NCBI GenBank assembly: GCA_937981305.1
Contig: CALJPB010000406.1
Location: 1 to 5,126, forward strand
Source: an uncultured Selenomonas sp.
GTDB lineage: Bacteria; Bacillota; Negativicutes; Selenomonadales; Selenomonadaceae
Length of the DNA stretch: 5,126 bases
Direction: 5' to 3'
Positions 1-5,126 of the stretch are shown piece after piece (the stretch's first letter is position 1; each line of letters opens with the position of its first letter). The notes beneath the pieces are model-generated. The model was not told the origin of the DNA, made no database searches, and saw nothing but the letters and a program-made list of their open reading frames with translations. The position numbers and the translations under genes were made by a program.

Positions 1-3000
1 GCATCCGTCGCTTCGTATTTTACATCACCGTTTTGGAAACGGTTGTAGTCGAGCAGGACTTTCTTGCCTGTCGCCTCATTCGTATCCGTACGCAGGGAAT
101 ACTCATAGTCCCCGTTCGTCTGCGTCACTGCCGAGGCACCCTGCGGATCGTAGTTTGTAAACGACAGCCCGTTGGACTTGGAAACGTCGATGAGTGTGAC
201 CCGCCCCGCAATCTGCCGGTTCGACATCCGTGTCAGATCCAGCCCGAATTTCGCAAAGTCCACGCTCTGCGTCCCGGTAAAGAGCTTACCCGAAGGATCC
301 TGCCCCGTCAGCGTGAGCATGGTGTCGCCCGCTTTGATCTGATCGGTGAGGAAGAACTTGTAGTATTTGAAGTTATAAACCGCCTTGACGGTGATGTCCT
401 TCGCCTTGACATTCAGTGTGTTGCCGTCTGCCCGCGTTGCACCGCCGTAGAGGGTCGTATGCGCGAGATCTGCGTTGTACTGTCCGTCCGGCGAACCGAG
501 GTTGATTGTGTTCCCCGTCTCAACGGTCTTGTTCGTCCCGCGGGCATAGCCGCCGTAGATGGCGGAATCCACCGTCGAGCCGTCTTTTCTCAAACCACCG
601 ATGCGTCCGCCTGTGATGGTGACGATGTTCCCACCGGACGATTTTTCTATTTTATCATTGCCCGTGGGTTCATTGACATACGTAATGCCGCCGTATACAT
701 CACCGTGGACGACGCCGCCCGTGATGGTGACCTCGTTCTTCGTAACAGTGGCAGCATTGTACGCCGATAAGGTACTCTCTCCACCGACAACATCATTGCG
801 AACGTCGCCGCTTTCAATGGTGACCTTGTTGCCTGTTACCTCGCCGTCCGTGCCTTTGCCGTTGGACCATGTGCCGTTGGAGAGTGCGCCGTAGACATTG
901 TTGACGACGGCATCCGAGCCGGCACGAATTGTGACCTTGTTCCCCACCAGACGGGCAGTACCGTCTGTGTAGGCACCATAGATCTTATCGCCGAGCTTCG
1001 CCGTCCCCGTCACCGTGACCTCGTTCTCCGATGCCGTACCGATCCTCTTCAGATATGCGCCGCGGATGTCCTTTGCAGAGCCGCCGCTGATCGTGACCGT
1101 GTTTTTCTCGACAGTCGGCGTATGGGTATCCTGCGCGCTGCCCGATGCCCAGAAATCGCCGTAGACACCGTAGACGAGCGCCTGAATATCCCCCTCTGTG
1201 ATCGTGACCTTGTTCCCCTTCGCCGTACGACTGGTACTGTCATCGCCATCGATGTATGCGCCCACGACATCGCCGCCAACGACCGAGTGAACGGTATTCG
1301 TGATGAGATTCCCGCCGATGGTGACCTCGTTGTCCGCGACAGTCGTTTTGCCCGAGCCGCCCGTGACACGTCCGCCAACTACAGCGTTTTCCACAATGAC
1401 CTTGTTGCTTTGAACAGCACCCGTGCCGCCTACAGAACGTCCGCCGATGATTTTGCCCGTTACCGTGCCACCCGTGAGAACAACCCCATTGTCCTTGACA
1501 CTGCCCTCGTGTTCCGCATGACCGCCGTAAAGGTTCGCCATCACGCCGCCCGTCATGCTGAGCTGGTTGTTAATGGCATCTGCCCCTTTGGTTGTCTTGC
1601 CGCCGTATGCCGAAAGCGTCCCCTGATATGCTCCGTTCGGCAGAAGTGTACCTCCTGCGTTCGTGATTTTCAGCTTGTTGTCACGGACGTTCTGCTTCTC
1701 CCAGATGGAATAGCCTCCGTAGATAGCACCGTTCACAGCAGCGGAACTGTTGTAGGTCGCGTCGGCGTTCTTGAAGCGATGGAAGGTAGCCTTGACCTCG
1801 CGCCACGTTGTCGAGCGTTGGGGAGCAAGAAGATGATCTGGTGTCACATAAGAGTTCACCGACATCTGATACTCGTAGTCTTCGCTGACCCCCGTCGGCT
1901 GAGCAGAAGGGTTCGTAATATAGAGGTTTGAGGCACGGTTGCTTAGTGTCGGATTGTTTGGCGTTTTGCCGTCCTTCATCAGCGTAACGGTACCGACCTC
2001 GCCATAGTAGCCCTTCACGTCCTGATTCTGTGCATTGACGCCCTTGCCGCTCCACCCCGCTGCATCAATCTTGAAGTCTGCGAGGCTGACATTACGCCCG
2101 AGCGCATTTCCATCCTCGGTCAGCGTGAGCATAGTGCCACCTGCATGAATGCCCGCATTCAGTGCAAACGTATATTTGTCAAAATTCTTCGCGGAGACCG
2201 TGGTAACGTTCTTTGTCCTTACGGTCAGCTCGCTCTCCTTGTAGTGAACCGTATCATTGCCGCCGTAAAGCTCCGCCTTCGTGAGATTCGGTGTATAGTC
2301 GCCCTTCACATCACCGATGGTGACACGGTTGCCCGCCGTTGCTCCGTTGGTGGAGATATTCTCGGCATAGCCGCCGTAGACCTTGCCCTCGACCGTACCG
2401 CGCTCGATAACGACATCGTTGTTGTTCGCCGAGGTCTTTCCCCTGCCGCCCGCGATGGCGATGCCTTCCGCACCTGCCTTTACTGTGCTGTATATGGTAC
2501 CGCCCGCGTTCGTGAGCTCCACCTTGCCATGCGTCGCACCGCCCCTGACGGAGTATGCCCCATAGAGTGCCCCCGTCACCGTGCCTCCGCTCATGCGAAC
2601 GGTATTTTCGATTGCTTTGTCCGTTCCCGTTTGCTGAACCATGCTTTCTGCATGACCGCCGTGGAGTTCGCCCGTCACCGTGCCACCGTTCATCTCGACG
2701 ATGTTGTTGAATACACTCCCCTTGCCCTCGCCGGCATAGGCGTTCCCGACGAGGTTGATGTTGTTGATGGTGAGCGTATTGCCCGACACATCTGCGGTCG
2801 TCGCCGCCTTGCCGCCCGCCGTTATCGAGCCATTCACATAGGGGAGTCCCGGACTCGGCTGGATCAGTTCACCAATGGTGAGATGATTGCCCGTTACAGA
2901 GCCTTTCAGCAGGTCTGTACCGACGATATCTCCGTAAGGATGCGCCGCCGTTCCATCGCCGGTGAGTCGATTGTCGTTCATCTCAACCGTCGTGCTCTTG

Positions 3001-3110
3001 TCATTCGATGATTCCGCCGCCTGTGCCGCAGGCATCCCTGCGAACGCACCGCCGACGGCGAGCGCGACGAATGCGGCGAGCTGCCGCTTTGCCTTCATTC
3101 CTTTGAGCAT
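1..3110 (-). CDS. Large autotransporter-like surface protein, passenger region (3' end beyond window)
   Basis: The frame is open for 1036 codons from ATG at 3110 to the left edge, with no stop. I translated it throughout. Residues 1-31 form a signal peptide: basic start (K3, K6, K8, R9), hydrophobic Ala/Val/Leu core and a likely AQA|AES cleavage site. The rest is Gly/Thr/Val/Asn-rich and contains no cysteine, as is usual for passengers exported across an outer membrane. Units of the form N-x-V-T-I-x-G-G followed by V-Y-G-G-Y/H-A recur every 25-39 residues, which suggests a beta-solenoid. Two larger homologous cap modules interrupt them. Such repeats are typical of autotransporter passengers in Selenomonas, Veillonella and relatives; the C-terminal beta-barrel would lie beyond the window and is not seen. 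Start 3110 is chosen because GGAGGAG lies 7 nt upstream. In-frame ATGs at 3161 and 3155 are alternatives. An adhesin role is inference only. GC is visibly lower than in the neighbouring ricT-trmN6 pair. Confidence 0.9.
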   Translation of the reverse strand, partial: MLKGMKAKRQLAAFVALAVGGAFAGMPAAQAAESSNDKSTTVEMNDNRLTGDGTAAHPYGDIVGTDLLKGSVTGNHLTIGELIQPSPGLPYVNGSITAGGKAATTADVSGNTLTINNINLVGNAYAGEGKGSVFNNIVEMNGGTVTGELHGGHAESMVQQTGTDKAIENTVRMSGGTVTGALYGAYSVRGGATHGKVELTNAGGTIYSTVKAGAEGIAIAGGRGKTSANNNDVVIERGTVEGKVYGGYAENISTNGATAGNRVTIGDVKGDYTPNLTKAELYGGNDTVHYKESELTVRTKNVTTVSAKNFDKYTFALNAGIHAGGTMLTLTEDGNALGRNVSLADFKIDAAGWSGKGVNAQNQDVKGYYGEVGTVTLMKDGKTPNNPTLSNRASNLYITNPSAQPTGVSEDYEYQMSVNSYVTPDHLLAPQRSTTWREVKATFHRFKNADATYNSSAAVNGAIYGGYSIWEKQNVRDNKLKITNAGGTLLPNGAYQGTLSAYGGKTTKGADAINNQLSMTGGVMANLYGGHAEHEGSVKDNGVVLTGGTVTGKIIGGRSVGGTGAVQSNKVIVENAVVGGRVTGGSGKTTVADNEVTIGGNLITNTVHSVVGGDVVGAYIDGDDSTSRTAKGNKVTITEGDIQALVYGVYGDFWASGSAQDTHTPTVEKNTVTISGGSAKDIRGAYLKRIGTASENEVTVTGTAKLGDKIYGAYTDGTARLVGNKVTIRAGSDAVVNNVYGALSNGTWSNGKGTDGEVTGNKVTIESGDVRNDVVGGESTLSAYNAATVTKNEVTITGGVVHGDVYGGITYVNEPTGNDKIEKSSGGNIVTITGGRIGGLRKDGSTVDSAIYGGYARGTNKTVETGNTINLGSPDGQYNADLAHTTLYGGATRADGNTLNVKAKDITVKAVYNFKYYKFFLTDQIKAGDTMLTLTGQDPSGKLFTGTQSVDFAKFGLDLTRMSNRQIAGRVTLIDVSKSNGLSFTNYDPQGASAVTQTNGDYEYSLRTDTNEATGKKVLLDYNRFQNGDVKYEATD
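12..515 (-). repeat. Cap module 2 of the surface protein (residues about 866-1033)
   Basis: This is a homologue of cap module 1. GNTINLG with LYGG at 887-890, NFKYYKFFL (913-921), IKAGDTMLTLT (925-935), DYEY (1001-1004) and RFQNGDVKY (1024-1032) match the cap 1 landmarks in the same order. The offset between the copies falls from 606 to 579 residues, because cap 2 is shorter in its middle. By analogy with cap 1, a third repeat array should begin just beyond the left edge. Confidence 0.75.
516..1748 (-). repeat. Repeat array 2 of the surface protein (residues about 455-865)
   Basis: Unit anchors are N478, N515, N541, N569, N594, N633, N670, N696, N724, N761, N792 and N828, mostly NKVTI, NEVTI, NTVTI or NIVTI. 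Spacings run from 24 to 39 residues and fall mainly into two classes, about 24-28 and about 36-39. Each anchor is normally followed by G-G/D and then a Y-G-G or Y-G-A turn (for example IYGGYS, LYGGHAE, VYGVYGD, IYGAYTD, VYGGIT, IYGGYAR). The array is nearly twice as long as array 1. Confidence 0.8.
1749..2333 (-). repeat. Cap module 1 of the surface protein (residues about 260-454)
   Basis: This stretch lacks the GG repeats. It opens with GNRVTIG and LYGG (281-284), continues with NFDKYTFAL (309-317) and IHAGGTMLTLT (321-331), and ends with DYEY (411-414) and RFKNADATYN (445-454). Each landmark recurs in order in cap module 2. I do not recognise the module as a named domain. It probably separates two solenoid segments. 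Confidence 0.75.
2334..2978 (-). repeat. Repeat array 1 of the surface protein (residues about 45-259)
   Basis: Degenerate solenoid-like units start at N47 (NRLTG), N75 (NHLTI), N111 (NTLTI), N136 (NIVEM), N169 (NTVRM), about K196 (KVELT) and N231 (NDVVI). The usual unit is N-x-V-x-hydrophobic, then GGTV-x-G, then hydrophobic-Y/H-G-G/A-Y/H-A/S. Examples are GGTVTGELHGGHAES and RGTVEGKVYGGYAEN. Units are about 25-36 residues long. The first two units are the most divergent. Confidence 0.8.
3018..3110 (-). other. Sec signal peptide of the surface protein
   Basis: Residues 1-31 have the n-, h- and c-regions of a type I signal peptide. A Lys/Arg-rich start (MLKGMKAKRQ) precedes the hydrophobic stretch LAAFVALAVGGAFAG, followed by MPAAQA. 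The best cleavage site is after A31 (A-Q-A before AES). There is no lipobox cysteine, so it is not a lipoprotein. Confidence 0.85.
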
Positions 3111-3117
3111 TTTTCCT

Positions 3118-3124
3118 CTCCTCC
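3118..3124 (-). promoter_or_regulatory. Ribosome binding site of the surface protein gene
   Basis: GGAGGAG on the minus strand, followed by a second purine run (AGGAAAA), lies 7 nt before ATG 3110. It decides the start in favour of 3110 over the in-frame ATGs at 3155 and 3161, which have no comparable site. Confidence 0.85.
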
Positions 3125-3142
3125 ACGAAAGCGAACCTGCTG

Positions 3143-3181
3143 TGCGGGGTATCATTTTCATATGAATGTCCCCCCCCCGCA
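3143..3181 (-). promoter_or_regulatory. Leader hairpin that includes the poly-G tract
   Basis: In the mRNA, TGCGGGG (3181-3175) pairs perfectly over 7 bp with CCCCGCA (3149-3143). The loop contains the rest of the G tract and a 10-bp palindrome, TTCATATGAA (3157-3166), which can form an inner stem. The same CGGGG could instead pair with an upstream CCCCG (3210-3206), so two structures compete. A regulatory role is inferred. Confidence 0.45.
3170..3178 (-). repeat. Homopolymeric tract of nine G in the transcribed leader
   Basis: Nine consecutive C on the plus strand are nine G in the mRNA. The tract lies about 45 nt downstream of the predicted transcription start and about 60 nt upstream of the start codon. 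Tracts of this kind change length by slipped-strand mispairing in phase-variable surface genes of other bacteria. Whether this one varies cannot be seen from one sequence. Confidence 0.9.
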
Positions 3182-3226
3182 GACATATAGGCTATCATTA
3201 CTCTACGGGGATTTTCTCATTTATCT

Positions 3227-3255
3227 ATTATATGGCAGATGTTTGAAAACGTCAA
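3227..3255 (-). promoter_or_regulatory. Sigma-70 type promoter of the surface protein gene
   Basis: On the minus strand, TTGACG (3255-3250) is followed by a 17-bp spacer and a perfect TATAAT (3232-3227). Only the last base of the -35 box differs from consensus. A transcription start near 3220 is predicted, giving a leader of about 110 nt. The surface protein gene therefore probably has its own strong promoter and does not depend on readthrough from trmN6. Confidence 0.8.
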
Positions 3256-3266
3256 TCACTAGTTTT

Positions 3267-3333
3267 GGGCGCCCCTTCCACCATGCTGCGCATGGTCCCC
3301 CTTCCCCGCTGCGGCGGGGCAGGCTTTTCGCCT
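3267..3333. repeat. Cluster of intergenic palindromes, probable dispersed REP-like element
   Basis: Four inverted repeats lie in a row. They are GGGCGCCC (3267-3274), ACCATGC-TGC-GCATGGT (3280-3296), CCCCGC-TGCG-GCGGGG (3304-3319) and AGGC-TTTTC-GCCT (3321-3333). The arrangement resembles short GC-rich palindromic repeats scattered between genes in many Firmicute genomes, but copy number cannot be judged from one window. It lies downstream of trmN6 and just upstream of the surface gene's -35 box. No U-run follows any stem on the minus strand, so it is not a clear intrinsic terminator. Confidence 0.55.
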
Positions 3334-3398
3334 ATGATCCATGAGCTCCCCCGTTGTTGCGAGGAACTGCCGAATGCAGTGCGGCAAAGGGGCTCTCC

Positions 3399-4142
3399 TC
3401 ACATCTCCTGCCCGTAGATGCGGCGGATCTCGTCGGTATACCGCCCCTCCGCATCGCGCACGATGAGTGCGGGCTCGTGGCGCATCCCTGTGAGTGCCGC
3501 TCCCTTGACCGCCTCGATGAGCATGAGGTTCGGCGCACGATCCGCACACGGCTGTACCATGCGCAGACGCTTGATGGCAAGGTGCTCCGCGTGGAGGGCG
3601 AGGATAATCTCGCCGAGGCGTTCGGGCAGATGCACCAGGACGAGCCGCCCACCATGACGCAGGGCGTACGATGCGGCGTGCACGGTGTCGGCAAGGGTCG
3701 CGGTGATCTCGTGCCGTGCCGCTGCGCGTGTGCCCATGCTGACTGCGCCGCTCGTGACGGGGCGATACGGCGGGTTGCTGAATACGAGGTCATATGCTCC
3801 GCACGCAAAAAGGGCGGGAGGGTCGCGATAGTCGCCCTCCCGCACCGTTATTTTCTCTGTGAGTCCATTCATTCTGACGTTCCGCGCGGCAAGCTCCGCC
3901 TGCACGGGACTGAGCTCCACTGCCGTGATATGCGCCGCGTGGTCAGCGGCGAGGAGGGGGATGACCCCCGTCCCCGTGCCGAGGTCGAGCACGCGCTCAC
4001 GCCCCGTGAGCGTTGGGAAATGCGCGAGGAGAACGGCATCCATGGAGAAGCAGAATTCATCCGTGCGCTGGATGATGCGCCGTCCGCCCAACGAGAGGTC
4101 GTCGATGCGCTCGTGCGGGCGCAGCTGTGCCGTGTCACTCAT
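3399..4142 (-). CDS. trmN6: tRNA1(Val) (adenine(37)-N6)-methyltransferase (TrmN6/YfiC/YabB family)
   Basis: A complete 247-residue class I SAM-dependent methyltransferase, the usual size for this family. The SAM-binding motif I is VLDLGTGTG (51-59), followed by the acidic end of strand beta2 (AVEL, 74-77). The catalytic motif is NPPY (123-126), typical of N6-adenine methyltransferases. The N-terminal FCFSMDAVLLAHF (30-42) is characteristic of the TrmN6/YabB group. E. coli YfiC (TrmN6) methylates A37 of tRNA1(Val); the same substrate here is inferred. The start ATG at 4142 overlaps the end of ricT by 8 nt (ATGAGTGA), so translation is probably coupled; the upstream GGACGAG is only a weak ribosome binding site. 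The frame is open 106 codons further upstream, but that part lies inside ricT and is Arg/Ser-rich, so I exclude it. The stop is TGA at 3401-3399. Confidence 0.92.
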   Translation of the reverse strand: MSDTAQLRPHERIDDLSLGGRRIIQRTDEFCFSMDAVLLAHFPTLTGRERVLDLGTGTGVIPLLAADHAAHITAVELSPVQAELAARNVRMNGLTEKITVREGDYRDPPALFACGAYDLVFSNPPYRPVTSGAVSMGTRAAARHEITATLADTVHAASYALRHGGRLVLVHLPERLGEIILALHAEHLAIKRLRMVQPCADRAPNLMLIEAVKGAALTGMRHEPALIVRDAEGRYTDEIRRIYGQEM

Positions 4143-5126
4143 GGGATGTCTCGTCCCGCCGAGGACGCGGACGGTTCTGTCGGCGTTTGGCATTCGGGCG
4201 GCGGTTCTTGGCGGGACGTTCCTGTCCCGCGCGGTTCTCGCGTCCCTCGTGCGGCGCACGCTCGGCACGTTCGTGCTGTCGGCGTGCGGGACGCTCCCGC
4301 CGCTCCTGTCCGTCACGGCTGTCGCGCAGCGTACGCTCACGCTCTCTGCGCTCTCCGAGCGGGGTGTGCTGCCGCTCCTGTATCTGCGGCGGAGTTGCGC
4401 CATGCTCCGCGTCCTCGGCGCGCACGACCTCCTCCCATGCGGTGATGACGGTCTTCCCATCGTCCATCAGAATGGTCGCCGTACGGCGCTGCTCACTCAC
4501 TGCCACGATGCGTCCCCCGCCGTCCTCGACGATGACGCGGTCGCTGACCGCAGGTGTGTACTCCACCTTTTTCGTACGCATACAGCCGCCGCAGCCGTAG
4601 CCCTCGCTCTCATATTTCAGGCAGCACATGAGCCGCCCGCAGATGCCCGAGATCTTCGTGGGGTTGAGCGAGAGGTTCTGCTCCTTTGCCATGCGGATGG
4701 AGACGGGGACGAAGTCGCCGAGGAAGGTCGCACAGCACAGCGGCCGCCCGCAGCAGCCCATGCCGCCCATCATCTTCGCCTCGTCACGCACGCCGATCTG
4801 GCGCAGCTCGATGCGCGTGCGGAACACGCCCGCGAGTTCCCGTACGAGTTGACGGAAGTCCACGCGCCCGTCTGCAGTGAAGTAAAAGAGCATTTTCGAC
4901 AGGTCAAAGGTGAGCTCCACGTCGACGAGCTTCATGCGCAGCCCGAGTTCACGGATCTTCTCCTCACAGACGGTGTGCGCCTCCCGCTCCCGCGCATGGT
5001 TCTCCTCGATGCGTGCGCGGTCGGATGCATCCGCGACGCGGTGGACGATGCGGAGGTTCGGCGGGACGGATTCGTCCGCGACCTCACGCGGGGGGACGAC
5101 GACCTTGCCGCACTCCATGCCGCGCG
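4135..5126 (-). CDS. ricT: PSP1-domain protein RicT (YaaT), Y-complex subunit, N-terminus beyond window
   Basis: The frame is open to the right edge. The first Met in view (5118) is preceded in frame by Arg-Gly and corresponds to the internal RG-x-ECGKVVV motif, so the true start lies outside. Counting from that Met, the PSP1 region is followed by cysteine clusters GCCGRPLCC (121-129), CGRLMCC (160-166) and CGGC (176-179), linked by the family signature QNLSLNPTKISG (147-158). Residues 192-231 resemble a small beta-barrel. In B. subtilis, RicT with RicA and RicF forms the Y-complex, which carries Fe-S clusters, works with RNase Y in mRNA processing and affects sporulation and competence. Residues 249-321 form a low-complexity tail with 25 Arg. 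In B. subtilis yaaT lies near holB, yabA and yabB, and trmN6 follows directly here. The family call is firm; the Fe-S role is by homology. Confidence 0.95.
   Translation of the reverse strand, partial: RGMECGKVVVPPREVADESVPPNLRIVHRVADASDRARIEENHAREREAHTVCEEKIRELGLRMKLVDVELTFDLSKMLFYFTADGRVDFRQLVRELAGVFRTRIELRQIGVRDEAKMMGGMGCCGRPLCCATFLGDFVPVSIRMAKEQNLSLNPTKISGICGRLMCCLKYESEGYGCGGCMRTKKVEYTPAVSDRVIVEDGGGRIVAVSEQRRTATILMDDGKTVITAWEEVVRAEDAEHGATPPQIQERQHTPLGERRERERTLRDSRDGQERRERPARRQHERAERAPHEGRENRAGQERPAKNRRPNAKRRQNRPRPRRDETSHE
4155..4374 (-). other. Arg-rich low-complexity tail of RicT
   Basis: Residues 249-321 (counted from the Met at 5118) contain 25 Arg, with many Glu, Gln, Asn and Pro, in short motifs such as ERRERER and RRPNAKRRQNRPRPRR. 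The segment is probably disordered and strongly basic. RNA or ribonucleoprotein binding would fit a partner of RNase Y, but that is inference. Confidence 0.8.

Noticed and set aside
516..2978. CRISPR array suggested by regular short repeats
   Set aside because: The repeats are degenerate, keep one reading frame and encode a repeated protein motif. There are no identical repeats with unique spacers.
33..3011. Long plus-strand open frames at 33-770, 1122-1931 and 2145-3011
   Set aside because: They are antisense to the 1036-codon minus-strand frame, which has a promoter, ribosome binding site, signal peptide and coherent repeats. The plus-strand translations are Arg/Val/Cys-rich with no recognisable domain.
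3001..3198. 65-codon minus-strand frame over the leader and start of the surface gene as a separate gene
   Set aside because: It overlaps the signal peptide in another frame, is Arg-rich after the overlap and has no ribosome binding site. I keep it only as a possible regulatory upstream frame.
3203..3220. Five-codon mini-frame (ATG at 3220) at the predicted transcription start
   Set aside because: It has no ribosome binding site and is too short to tell from chance.
3304..3386. Intrinsic terminator for trmN6 (stems at 3368-3386 and 3304-3319)
   Set aside because: The stems are short and neither is followed by a U-run on the minus strand.
3354..4445. Plus-strand open frame of 363 codons
   Set aside because: It is antisense to trmN6 and the end of ricT, both of which have clear family motifs. 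Its length reflects high GC.
4143..4460. 106-codon N-terminal extension of trmN6
   Set aside because: It lies entirely within ricT in another frame and is Arg/Ser/Thr-rich. The family's normal N-terminus begins at the ATG at 4142.

Overview
The window looks like chromosomal DNA of a diderm Firmicute (Negativicutes, probably Selenomonas-like). This is an inference from three things: a Firmicute-type ricT-trmN6 (yaaT-yabB) gene pair, a large surface protein built like the passenger of a type V autotransporter (which needs an outer membrane), and high GC. All genes I can support lie on the minus strand and are read from right to left.

Right part (5126 to 3399): two overlapping housekeeping genes. 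ricT, whose N-terminus is cut off by the window edge, encodes the cysteine-rich PSP1-domain subunit of the RNase Y-associated Y-complex, here with a long Arg-rich C-terminal tail. Its stop overlaps the start of trmN6, a complete tRNA1(Val) A37 N6-methyltransferase. B. subtilis has the same neighbourhood (yaaT-yabA-yabB), but no yabA lies between the two genes here.

Middle (3398 to 3111): a 288-bp intergenic region. The half next to trmN6 carries a cluster of small palindromes that looks like a dispersed intergenic repeat. The AT-rich half carries a near-consensus sigma-70 promoter (TTGACG, 17 bp, TATAAT), then a leader of about 110 nt with a 9-G homopolymer, a hairpin that uses that tract, and a strong Shine-Dalgarno sequence.

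Left part (3110 to 1): one continuous minus-strand frame of 1036 codons with no stop, running off the left edge. It encodes a signal peptide and a cysteine-free, Gly/Thr/Val-rich repeat protein. Its layout is array 1, cap 1, array 2, cap 2. The two caps are recognisably homologous, so the protein is built from a duplicated super-module of about 600 residues. Long open frames on the plus strand here are antisense shadows of this repeat coding.

The most interesting part is the control region of the surface protein. A poly-G tract lies in its transcribed leader, within overlapping reading frames and competing hairpins, which is a plausible phase-variation switch.
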